A DNA stretch of 6,562 nucleotides from Thermoprotei archaeon (lineage in GTDB: Archaea; Thermoproteota; Thermoprotei; QMSL01; B3-G16): contig JAGGUS010000199.1 of the NCBI GenBank assembly GCA_021158375.1, forward strand, positions 1 through 6,562, in the 5' to 3' direction. Below the pieces are notes generated by a model that worked only from the letters and a program-made list of their open reading frames with translations, made no database searches and was not told the DNA's origin. The position numbers were made by a program, and so were the translations under genes. Positions 1 to 5,496 of this stretch are shown piece by piece (within the stretch, counting starts at the first letter, position 1; every line of letters starts with the position of its first letter).

Positions 1-626
1 ATTTTAGGTGCTAATGATGCTATTTCCTTTACTCCCACCTTACGAAGGGCTATCAGATCGACTAACTCCTCCATATTACTTACATTAAAATGCTCTAATA
101 CCTTACTCATCAATCTTGTCTTACTTAATCTTCCATCATACATCTTAAGGGCTAAGCGTATTGCTTCTCGTCCAATGTGAAAAGCACTTCCCTCGTCATC
201 TACTAAATATCCCCATCCACCCGCCCTATACATTATCGAACCAACTATTCCTATTACTATGGAGCCAGTTCCGGCTATGACAACTATTCCTTCATTACTA
301 GATATAGCTGTATGTAAGATAGCACATACATCAGGGATTACATCTATTTTTCTGGCGATGTTCAACTTACTTAAAGCATTCCGAATAAGCCTTTGCCTTC
401 TCTTACTTCCTGCACCTGCTAGTGCAATACACATGAAATCAGCTCTACTAATAGCTCCCTTAGATGCCTCTTTAAACGCCTTTAATATATTCTTAACGCA
501 AGTATCAATGCCAACTGTAGTTATATTGGAAGGGCCTGATATACCGAATCCTACTACCTCCCCTCTCTCATTAGCAATTAAACATGAAGTTTTAGATCCT
601 CCTCCATCAATTCCACATATATACAA
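1..626 (-). CDS. BadF/BadG/BcrA/BcrD-type sugar kinase, N-acetylglucosamine-kinase-like (3' end outside window)
   Basis: Translating the minus strand from a TTG at 626-624 gives 208 uninterrupted codons running off the window edge. The N-terminus carries CGIDGGGSKT (phosphate-1 loop, residues 4-13). An ALAGAGS segment lies near residues 68-74, the second phosphate loop AGTGS is at 118-122, and GGWGYLVDDEGSAF is at 136-149; all are signatures of the ASKHA-fold BadF family and its N-acetylglucosamine kinase branch. The family phosphorylates amino sugars or related small molecules with ATP in the cytoplasm; the substrate here is not readable. The start is forced: TAG stands in frame two codons before the TTG, no ATG or GTG follows for many codons, and GGAGG lies 10 nt upstream. 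It lies 64 nt downstream of the phosphodiesterase gene on the same strand, so co-transcription is possible, although its own TATA box is visible. Roughly the last third of a normal-length protein is missing. Family assignment is firm, substrate is not. Confidence 0.9.
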   Translation of the reverse strand, partial: MYICGIDGGGSKTSCLIANERGEVVGFGISGPSNITTVGIDTCVKNILKAFKEASKGAISRADFMCIALAGAGSKRRQRLIRNALSKLNIARKIDVIPDVCAILHTAISSNEGIVVIAGTGSIVIGIVGSIMYRAGGWGYLVDDEGSAFHIGREAIRLALKMYDGRLSKTRLMSKVLEHFNVSNMEELVDLIALRKVGVKEIASLAPK

Positions 627-635
627 TTTTATCTA

Positions 636-640
636 TCCTC
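636..640 (-). promoter_or_regulatory. Ribosome binding site fixing the TTG start of the kinase
   Basis: GGAGG on the minus strand lies 10 nt before TTG at 626. Together with the in-frame TAG between them and the lack of a nearby alternative start, it decides for TTG initiation. Confidence 0.6.
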
Positions 641-672
641 CGCTATCCTCATAAAAAGAAATGCGATACAAG

Positions 673-680
673 TTTTAAAG
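673..680 (-). promoter_or_regulatory. Candidate TATA box for the BadF-type kinase gene
   Basis: On the minus strand CTTTAAAA lies about 50 nt before the TTG start. Archaeal spacing of about 26 nt would put transcription start near 650, giving a leader of about 24 nt that still contains the GGAGG ribosome site at 636-640. It falls in the 64-nt gap after the phosphodiesterase gene, so the kinase may be transcribed alone as well as by read-through. The position fits; the sequence match is modest. Confidence 0.4.
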
Positions 681-690
681 CATAATATCT

Positions 691-1419
691 TCATGCATTT
701 TGATCTCGAAGACAAATTATCCTATCCGGATAATTAGAAGCTATTCCATCAACACCTCTCCTTTTAAGGAGCTTAGCTGTCTTTAAATCATCAACAGTCC
801 ATGCAATTACTAGCATCTTTAATCTGTGAGCAAAAGCTACTGCACGCTCTGTTGCTAACCTGTAAAATGGAAGCACAACTTCACATCCTATCCTCTTCGC
901 CAGAACTATACTATCTGAAGGTTTCGTATATATTAACCCTATATGCGCTGAGGGATTTCTACTCTTAATAATTTCTAGCGATTCTGCACTAAAAGATACG
1001 AAGATAACTTCATCTATCATATTCTTTTTCTCGACCAATTCTAAAGAGGGAATTGCGGCTTCTGGTACCTTAATTTCTATAACTAATAACGCCTTATTCC
1101 TCACTACATCTAATACTTCTTCGAGTAATGGAACTTTCTCCCCTTTGCCAGCATCTAGTTTCCTTATCTCATTAAGGGTTAGCTCTGATACTTTTCCAGT
1201 TCCATTAGTTGTTCTATCAACAGTATCATCATGCATTATAATGGGATAGCCATCTTTCGTTAAACGAACATCTACCTCTACAGCATCAGCTCCTATTTCG
1301 ATAGCCTTCTTTACAGCTCTTACAGTATTCTCTGGCTCATAACCACTAGCACCACGATGCGCAACGACGAAGAATGTTCCTTTTAAATCTTCAAACTTCA
1401 TCAAATCTTCCATCAACAT
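691..1419 (-). CDS. Glycerophosphodiester phosphodiesterase (GDPD family)
   Basis: A soluble 242-residue protein of normal length for the compact GDPD family (TIM barrel). The enzyme hydrolyses glycerophosphodiesters to glycerol phosphate plus an alcohol, using a divalent metal. Visible motifs in order: AHRGASGYEPENT (residues 20-32, first catalytic His21), EVDVRLTKDG (48-57, metal ligands E48 and D50), HDDTVDRTTNGTG (63-75, second catalytic His63), IEIK (114-117, metal ligand E115), AWTVDD (206-211) and GVDGIASNYPD (222-232). No signal peptide or membrane segment, so it acts in the cytoplasm. Three in-frame ATGs occur at 1419, 1413 and 1401. A TATA-like element at 1423-1433 would start transcription near 1402, so a leaderless start at 1401 (236 residues) is the best guess; the longest frame is given. 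It is divergent from the Nudix gene and followed by the kinase gene. Physiological substrate in an ether-lipid archaeon is unknown. Confidence 0.93.
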   Translation of the reverse strand: MLMEDLMKFEDLKGTFFVVAHRGASGYEPENTVRAVKKAIEIGADAVEVDVRLTKDGYPIIMHDDTVDRTTNGTGKVSELTLNEIRKLDAGKGEKVPLLEEVLDVVRNKALLVIEIKVPEAAIPSLELVEKKNMIDEVIFVSFSAESLEIIKSRNPSAHIGLIYTKPSDSIVLAKRIGCEVVLPFYRLATERAVAFAHRLKMLVIAWTVDDLKTAKLLKRRGVDGIASNYPDRIICLRDQNA

Positions 1420-1422
1420 ATT

Positions 1423-1433
1423 ATTAAATAAAA
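1423..1433 (-). promoter_or_regulatory. Candidate TATA box for the phosphodiesterase gene (leaderless)
   Basis: The minus strand shows ATTTTATTTAA here. Its centre is 27 nt from the ATG at 1401 but only about 9 nt from the ATG at 1419, which argues for leaderless initiation at 1401. No Shine-Dalgarno-like sequence precedes 1419. Confidence 0.4.
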
Positions 1434-1635
1434 TTTACGAGTATTATTGTGAGATAAACTAATTATGATTCGATATCGCTTGGTTATGGATGTACGTAGA
1501 GACCTTATTAAAGAATAAGCAAATGCTATCCTGATGGATTTCTATATTCCAAAGTACAGCGTAATAACGGGGGTGTCAATTCATAAAGTTATTTCGTGCT
1601 TATCGTATTACTGTACACTACGTAATCAGGAAGGA

Positions 1636-1642
1636 TTTTATA
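1636..1642 (+). promoter_or_regulatory. TATA box for the Nudix hydrolase gene (leaderless)
   Basis: TTTTATA is preceded by the purine-rich AGGAAGGA, a possible BRE. The box centre lies 29 nt before the ATG at 1668, the distance expected if transcription starts at or within a few nucleotides of that ATG. No ribosome-binding sequence precedes the gene, consistent with a leaderless message. Confidence 0.55.
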
Positions 1643-1667
1643 GTTAGTACGCAATTATGATTTCTCT

Positions 1668-2213
1668 ATGGTGCTGAATATGGTGGAGCCTATTATAATA
1701 AGAGATGAACTTCTCTGCAAAGGTAAGAGAGTTACGCTCTACAAAAGGATTGTAAAATATAAAGACCTCGTTTTTGATAAAGACGTCGTATCTTTTGGCC
1801 AAGCTGTAGTCGTAGTACCAGTACTTAATGACGAGAAAATAGTATTCATAGAGCAGTGGCGCGCTCCAGTAAAAGGATGGATAATAGAACTTCCTGCTGG
1901 TAGAGTTGAAAAAGGAGAAAATCCTGAAGATGCTGCATTAAGAGAACTAGAAGAAGAGACGGGCTACAGGGCATCAGAAATAAGTAAAATAGCATCAGCC
2001 TTCATGACTCCTGGCTATAGTGATGAATTTATGCACATATATGTAGCTAGAGGGCTTACATATATAGGTGCTAAACGAGAAGTTGGAGAAATAATTAGGA
2101 CGAAGATCATGTCTATTGAAGAATATCTTAACTACATCAAGGAAGGAGGAATCGGTGATATGAAGACAATGGCGGCATTACTCCTTTATAGATTATCTAC
2201 TGGAACGAATTAG
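1668..2213 (+). CDS. Nudix hydrolase, ADP-ribose pyrophosphatase type
   Basis: A 181-residue cytoplasmic protein, typical length for ADP-ribose pyrophosphatases, which split ADP-ribose to AMP and ribose 5-phosphate with Mg2+. The Nudix box GX5EX7REUXEEXGU is complete at residues 78-100: G78, E84, R92, E93, E96, E97, G99. It is preceded by ELPAG (74-78) and followed by TPGYSDE (114-120), the proline-containing element that marks the ADP-ribose branch rather than MutT or Ap4A hydrolases. WRAP (64-67) also fits that branch. The N-terminal strands (residues 7-50) match the dimerisation region of the family. ATG at 1668 is chosen because the TATA box places transcription start there; a second in-frame ATG at 1680 would remove four residues and cannot be excluded. 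The gene appears to be transcribed alone: 124 bp and a possible hairpin separate it from the next gene. Substrate preference among nucleoside diphosphate sugars remains inference. Confidence 0.92.
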   Translation: MVLNMVEPIIIRDELLCKGKRVTLYKRIVKYKDLVFDKDVVSFGQAVVVVPVLNDEKIVFIEQWRAPVKGWIIELPAGRVEKGENPEDAALRELEEETGYRASEISKIASAFMTPGYSDEFMHIYVARGLTYIGAKREVGEIIRTKIMSIEEYLNYIKEGGIGDMKTMAALLLYRLSTGTN

Positions 2214-2233
2214 CACAAGAGCAGGTAGCTTTC

Positions 2234-2268
2234 AGGACGTCTTTTATTTACTTTGTAGTCTACGTCCT
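2234..2268 (+). terminator. Possible hairpin with T-rich loop after the Nudix gene
   Basis: AGGACGT at 2234-2240 is the exact reverse complement of ACGTCCT at 2262-2268, with a 21-nt loop containing CTTTTATTTACTTT. It begins 20 nt after the Nudix stop codon. A U-rich stretch directly behind an archaeal gene could end transcription; the hairpin may be incidental or an operator for the ATPase gene downstream. Confidence 0.3.
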
Positions 2269-2337
2269 AACTAGTTGATCATTATTGAATAAAAGTTATT
2301 TCCTAGCACGTATTTTCTCTGTAATTGGGACTTCAAT

Positions 2338-3204
2338 ATGAAACTCCTCGTTGTTGGATTTCTTGAGTATGATTCGGGTAAAACAAGCCTAGTGTTAAGT
2401 TTACTTAAACAGTTGAGAAAGTACAACTTCATTGGCGTTAAGCCTGTCGCGGGTCATAGTATATGGCATCAATATGTTACAGTGTCTTACAGTTTAAAAC
2501 TAGGCATTTTGGTCGGTGAAGATGCCTATAAGATAGCGAATCTTCTAGGCATGACGGATATGCTACCGCTCCTTAACCCAGTAGACTTATTAATCTCTCC
2601 CAAAGATCCGTATATATCCAATGGAGAAATTGAAAAGCCATTTAATGTCGTATTAATGAGAGTGTCTAATTGTCAGGGAAATGATGTAGTTTCAGAACAT
2701 TATATCTGTGAAGATGTAGTTAAAGACGTACCACCTACTATAAGGCATACTATTGATATGTTGAGAAGAAGGCTTATACCTAGACCAAAATTTACAAACC
2801 TAAGAGAAGTTTATAAGTTCTTATTAGAGAGAGCTGGAAATGTTGCTGATACCTGCTTAAAAAAGGTATACGCGGAATATGAGAACGTAGTGATAGAGTC
2901 CTTTAATAACGCAGCCACCCCTACTCCTCTATCATTAGATGTAGACTACGTGATTGCAGTCTCGCCAGGCAAGGTATACGTTTATGATGGAGAAAAATAT
3001 GCTGAAGCTATAAATGTTATGGCCTCTGTGGGTAGATTTTATGACTTAAGGGTAAATGATGTAGTGAAATATGTCAAACCTTTAAAGGAATTCAATATAA
3101 TACCACGTGCAGAGAAGTACGATATAGCATATAACGAAGTAGCTAAATGGTTTGAAAATTTAGTTAAGAGGAAAAGTGCATCACTTAAGCACTTAACTTC
3201 TTGA
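2338..3204 (+). CDS. Archaeal BioD/MobB-like P-loop ATPase of unknown role
   Basis: A 288-residue soluble protein. The N-terminus VVGFLEYDSGKTS (residues 5-17) is a P-loop whose GKT lies seven residues after G7, the longer spacing seen in dethiobiotin synthetase (VTGTDTxVGKT) rather than classical Walker A. GVKPVAG (33-39) matches the KPV..G element after strand 2 of BioD and CobQ-like enzymes. NVVIESFNNAATP (183-195) sits where that fold has its Walker-B-like glycine-rich 'VEG' segment. VDYVIAVSPGKVYVYDGEKY (202-221) looks like the conserved end of the nucleotide domain. These features point to the SIMIBI class, but the middle part (residues 60-160) shows no known substrate motifs and the protein is longer than BioD (about 225 residues). 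No biotin gene is nearby. ATG at 2338 follows a weak GGGA; TATA-like AATAAAAG at 2288-2295 and TATTTTC at 2311-2317 are both possible. The last 20 bp overlap the convergent serine hydrolase gene. Confidence 0.8.
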   Translation: MKLLVVGFLEYDSGKTSLVLSLLKQLRKYNFIGVKPVAGHSIWHQYVTVSYSLKLGILVGEDAYKIANLLGMTDMLPLLNPVDLLISPKDPYISNGEIEKPFNVVLMRVSNCQGNDVVSEHYICEDVVKDVPPTIRHTIDMLRRRLIPRPKFTNLREVYKFLLERAGNVADTCLKKVYAEYENVVIESFNNAATPTPLSLDVDYVIAVSPGKVYVYDGEKYAEAINVMASVGRFYDLRVNDVVKYVKPLKEFNIIPRAEKYDIAYNEVAKWFENLVKRKSASLKHLTS

Positions 3205-4582
3205 ACTTATAGCGCTCATATATCAGTATTATCTCGTGATCCTTTACTCTAAACTCTACTTCTAGCGGCCCAGTAAGTCTGGGTACTATGAAATGGGCTA
3301 CGTCTTCAGAGAGCTCTTTTGGTACTAAAGGTACTGACGTCGCCGTGTACTTGCCTCCCATCTCTATATAAAGCATATCTCCTCTCCTAACTACTCTTGC
3401 CTTTACAGTACCCCTATATGTCTCATATGTTCCGGTTAGTTTATCTAAGATCCTATCATTGCGTATAAATGGCAACTCCCTCTCGGGATCTTTACCTAAG
3501 GCTAGCGCTAAAGCATACACACCTATGTACGATAGCGGATAACCGCTACCATTAGATAACAACGCGACTCCTATCTTAACTTCAGGTATATAACCTACAT
3601 AGGCAGTCGACACTAATATCGAGCCACTATGACATACGAGCTTGTATCCTAGGAAATCAGGTACTATTAACCATCCATAACCGTACTTCTCACCTCCTAC
3701 AAAACGAAATGGCACATCTATCCGGCCCTTTTCCATCTCTTCGATGCTTCCCTTAGATAATATTTCCTCGCCTCTATATGTTCCTCTATTAAGATACATC
3801 AGGATATAGTGGGTAAGATCAAGTACGTTACTGAATAGTCCTCCATCTGCTGTAATACCATAAGGATAGGTGCTCTTAATCCTCTTGCCATCTTTCGTAA
3901 TAACGTATGGTTTAGCGACCTCAGGGTCTTTATCAAGTTCCTCCTTTAAGAAGTAGCTTCTATTCATTTCTAAAGGCACTAATATTTTCTCCTTAACATA
4001 GTCTACGTATCGCTTACCACTCACTTTTTCTATAATCTTACCGAGTATTACGTAACCCTCATTTAAATAGAAGAAGCGCTCCCCTGGTCGGCTCTCAACC
4101 CAATTTTCAGCTCCTTTTATGAACGATATTATATCCTCTGGGCTTGCTATTGGAACCCATGTTGCATCATCTCCTACTATTGATCTTATTAATGCTTCCG
4201 CATAAGCGAGAGCAGGTATACCTGAGGAATGGGTCATAAGATGCCAAACCTTAATCTCTTCATTAAAAGGCTTTATGTTTACATCAACATACTTATAAAT
4301 AGGATCCTCTAATGATAGAAGCCCTTTCTCTACTAACTGCATTATCGCTAGGCATGTAAATGATTTTGTTACAGATCCTATGCCGTATATGGTATTGGGT
4401 GTAGCATGAAGCCCGTTCTCCACATCTCGAAAGCCAAACCCCCTTGAGTATATCACTTCATCGTCCTTAACTATCGCTATGCTCAACCCTGGCAACTTTG
4501 TTTTAGACATCTTTTCAAATATGAAAGACTCAAGTTTAGGAATATCCATGCTCATGTACTCACCATTAAGCGTATATTCCAT
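3185..4582 (-). CDS. Serine hydrolase of the beta-lactamase/CubicO (S12) family, Pab87-like
   Basis: A 465-residue protein with the penicillin-binding fold. Catalytic motifs are complete: SVTK (S70 nucleophile, K73), YLN (Y172, N174) and HSG (318-320, in place of KTG). LMTHSSGIP (115-123) and GGLFSNVLDL (247-256) are further family landmarks. Residues about 380-465 form an extra beta-rich domain, as in the Pyrococcus abyssi Pab87 peptidase, whose C-terminal domain is lipocalin-like. Family members are D-aminopeptidases, esterases or peptidases, and substrate cannot be read here. There is no signal peptide or membrane segment, so a cytoplasmic enzyme is likely, as for Pab87, rather than a cell-wall enzyme. 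The longest frame is given, but a TATA box at 4590-4597 would start transcription near 4568, inside that frame. Met10 at 4555 has GGTGAG 3 nt before it, so a 456-residue product is more likely. It is convergent with the ATPase gene, overlapping by 20 bp. Confidence 0.92.
   Translation of the reverse strand: MEYTLNGEYMSMDIPKLESFIFEKMSKTKLPGLSIAIVKDDEVIYSRGFGFRDVENGLHATPNTIYGIGSVTKSFTCLAIMQLVEKGLLSLEDPIYKYVDVNIKPFNEEIKVWHLMTHSSGIPALAYAEALIRSIVGDDATWVPIASPEDIISFIKGAENWVESRPGERFFYLNEGYVILGKIIEKVSGKRYVDYVKEKILVPLEMNRSYFLKEELDKDPEVAKPYVITKDGKRIKSTYPYGITADGGLFSNVLDLTHYILMYLNRGTYRGEEILSKGSIEEMEKGRIDVPFRFVGGEKYGYGWLIVPDFLGYKLVCHSGSILVSTAYVGYIPEVKIGVALLSNGSGYPLSYIGVYALALALGKDPERELPFIRNDRILDKLTGTYETYRGTVKARVVRRGDMLYIEMGGKYTATSVPLVPKELSEDVAHFIVPRLTGPLEVEFRVKDHEIILIYERYKFKKLSA
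4559..4564 (-). promoter_or_regulatory. Ribosome binding site supporting the internal start at 4555 of the serine hydrolase
   Basis: GGTGAG on the minus strand lies 3 nt before ATG 4555 (Met10 of the longest frame). No comparable sequence precedes ATG 4582, whose upstream DNA is only A and T rich. Confidence 0.5.
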
Positions 4583-4589
4583 GATGAGT

Positions 4590-4597
4590 TTATAAAA
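4590..4597 (-). promoter_or_regulatory. TATA box for the serine hydrolase gene
   Basis: TTTTATAA on the minus strand, embedded in an A/T tract (4589-4610). Its centre is 12 nt from ATG 4582, too close for that codon to be transcribed, but about 39 nt from ATG 4555. That distance gives a leader of about 12 nt containing GGTGAG. Confidence 0.5.
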
Positions 4598-4667
4598 TTT
4601 AAATTAATAACGCTTAGGACTGAGTAGTTAAGATCTTGGATCTAATCTGAATATTAATTGATATCAC

Positions 4668-4835
4668 TCAAGACCAGTCCCCTCTCATCTCCTCTTTGCT
4701 CATAATATCGTCAATATCTCCATTTTGCAGATAAACAATGCATATGCATTAGTAATCTACAAGCTATTAGAGGTCCTTCTCATCGAGCAACTAAAAGGCT
4801 TATATGATGACCTCTTCATGATTCAGGTAAGCATC
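4668..4835 (-). pseudogene. Possible decayed coding remnant
   Basis: In one minus-strand frame the stretch from 4748 down to the TGA at 4668 encodes 26 residues ending LQNGDIDDIMSKEEMRGDWS, which has the charged, amphipathic look of a real protein C-terminus. The same frame continues upstream as DAYLNHEEVII, AF, LLDEKDL and LVDY separated by stop codons at 4836-4838, 4800-4802, 4791-4793, 4764-4769 (two) and 4749-4751. A gene worn down by point mutations would look like this, but chance cannot be excluded. No family was recognised. Confidence 0.22.
4737..4750. repeat. 14-bp perfect palindrome
   Basis: AATGCATATGCATT reads identically on both strands. It lies in gene-free DNA about 155-195 bp upstream of the serine hydrolase starts. 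Such symmetry can mark the site of a dimeric DNA-binding protein; no second copy was seen in the window. Confidence 0.5.
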
Positions 4836-4950
4836 TTATTGATCCTTAAAACGTATTCAGGATAGATCAAAATCATGTATACTCGTAATAAGCGCTAGTT
4901 CAAGCTAATGAATAAATTCATAAATCCAAATGAATACACAAGAGTTAACA

Positions 4951-4982
4951 TTATCCATAAGGTTGCTCTACATGTTGGATAA
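4951..4982. repeat. Inverted repeat downstream of the DxDxDG gene
   Basis: TTATCCA (4951-4957) and TGGATAA (4976-4982) are exact reverse complements with an 18-nt loop. It begins 9 nt beyond the T-tract that follows the DxDxDG gene and may protect or end its 3' mRNA, or may be incidental. Confidence 0.3.
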
Positions 4983-4990
4983 CTAATTCT

Positions 4991-5003
4991 AAAAAGACAA
5001 AAA
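4991..5003 (-). terminator. U-rich terminator of the DxDxDG protein gene
   Basis: The minus strand reads TTTTTGTCTTTTT starting 8 nt after the stop codon at 5011. Two adjoining T5 runs are typical of archaeal intrinsic termination. Confidence 0.6.
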
Positions 5004-5010
5004 GGGATTT

Positions 5011-5364
5011 TCATGTAGTATCTTCAAACGAAATGGTGTAAGGCCCCATATCGCTCTGTACTGATATCACGATCCTATGCTTTCCAGGCTTTATCTCACC
5101 TTTATGCTTCACTTCAACTAAAATCTCATCACCATAATTCGAGTAAACATAACCTAAGTTCGTAGCAGGTCTAGGTGCTTTATCTCCTATTTTGAACGTG
5201 GTACTCTCCGTATAATCTTTTCCATCTACAAGTATACGTAGATTTGAAATGTACACTGAACCTGTTCCTAGATTATTTTGCAACTTAAACTGAAGAGAAT
5301 CTGCAATACCGTCTCCATCGGTATCGATGTTCTTCAAACTTCCTCTAACATATGGAATACTCAC
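5011..5364 (-). CDS. Small orphan protein with a DxDxDG calcium-loop motif
   Basis: A 117-residue protein that I cannot assign to a named family. NIDTDGDGIADSLQF (residues 12-26) matches the DxDxDGxxD calcium-binding loop of dockerin and thrombospondin type 3 repeats, with D14, D16, D18 and D22 in place; only one copy is present. The rest (27-117) is a series of alternating hydrophobic and polar stretches (VYISNLRILVDG, EILVEVKHKG, HRIVISVQSD, YTISFED) that suggests a beta-sandwich domain. There is no signal peptide, membrane segment or cysteine, so either it works inside the cell or it leaves by an unrecognised route. The GTG start is certain: TAA stands immediately before it in frame and GGTGA lies 5 nt upstream. 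The gene ends at a U-rich terminator and is monocistronic. It is divergent from the fucose isomerase gene across 166 bp, so the two could share control, but no common operator was found. Confidence 0.7.
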   Translation of the reverse strand: MSIPYVRGSLKNIDTDGDGIADSLQFKLQNNLGTGSVYISNLRILVDGKDYTESTTFKIGDKAPRPATNLGYVYSNYGDEILVEVKHKGEIKPGKHRIVISVQSDMGPYTISFEDTT

Positions 5365-5369
5365 TTAAA

Positions 5370-5374
5370 TCACC
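5370..5374 (-). promoter_or_regulatory. Ribosome binding site for the GTG start of the DxDxDG gene
   Basis: GGTGA lies 5 nt before GTG at 5364, and TAA directly precedes the GTG in frame, so no longer form is possible. Confidence 0.6.
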
Positions 5375-5399
5375 ATCATATTATATATTTCTTGAACTG

Positions 5400-5406
5400 T
5401 TTAAAA
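5400..5406 (-). promoter_or_regulatory. TATA box for the DxDxDG gene
   Basis: TTTTAAA on the minus strand, preceded by AAGG. Transcription would begin near 5377, leaving a leader of about 13 nt that includes GGTGA. A stronger-looking AAATATATAA lies at 5381-5390 but is too close to the GTG: its start point would fall at or beyond 5364 and exclude the ribosome site. Confidence 0.4.
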
Positions 5407-5488
5407 CCTTATCTGTCCTATACTTTCGCAAGCTCTTTGTAAGGGAATTCTATAATTGACTATCTCGTGCTGACTAGAATATGAAGCG

Positions 5489-5496
5489 CTAAATAT
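5489..5496 (+). promoter_or_regulatory. TATA box for the L-fucose isomerase gene
   Basis: CTAAATAT, preceded by GAAGCG as a possible BRE. The expected transcription start is near 5518, giving a leader of about 12 nt that contains GGGGTG at 5521-5526, 4 nt before the ATG. Confidence 0.45.

Larger units (their letters stand above)
1420..1667. other. Divergent intergenic region, 248 bp
   Basis: The region separates the phosphodiesterase (minus) from the Nudix gene (plus) and holds a candidate TATA box at each end. In the middle is an imperfect inverted repeat: GTACAG at 1554-1559 pairs with CTGTAC at 1611-1616, and TAATA at 1562-1566 with TATTA at 1606-1610, with a 2-nt bulge and a 39-nt loop. 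The only reading frame on the plus strand is a 17-codon ATG frame at 1465-1518 without a convincing ribosome site. No RNA gene was recognised. Confidence 0.5.
4583..5010. other. Gene-free region, 428 bp
   Basis: No intact gene was found between the serine hydrolase start and the end of the DxDxDG gene. The region holds the hydrolase promoter at its left end and the U-rich terminator of the DxDxDG gene at its right end. Between them lie a 14-bp palindrome at 4737-4750, a possible decayed reading frame at 4668-4835 (minus), and an inverted repeat TTATCCA/TGGATAA at 4951-4957 and 4976-4982. On the plus strand a stop-free frame of 67 codons runs from 4662 to the TAG at 4865, in exact antisense register with the decayed frame; its only possible starts are a TTG at 4725 and an ATG at 4818, with no ribosome site. 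No tRNA, box C/D RNA or CRISPR repeat was recognised. Confidence 0.5.

Noticed and set aside
259..654. Plus-strand open frame of 131 codons
   Set aside because: It lies antisense to the BadF-type kinase, whose family motifs are clear on the minus strand, and its own product is low-complexity and unlike any protein.
1465..1518. 17-codon ATG frame in the divergent spacer
   Set aside because: Too short, no well-spaced ribosome site, and within a promoter region.
4581..4623. Box C/D small RNA: ATGATGA at 4581-4587 and CTGA at 4620-4623
   Set aside because: No internal D' and C' pair is present and there is no terminal stem; the C-like box overlaps the start region of the serine hydrolase on the other strand.
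4804..4810. Second ATGATGA, possible C box of a guide RNA
   Set aside because: No CTGA D box follows within a plausible distance.
5381..5390. AAATATATAA as the main TATA box of the DxDxDG gene
   Set aside because: Its predicted start point would fall at or inside the GTG codon and leave out the GGTGA site; the box at 5400-5406 fits better.
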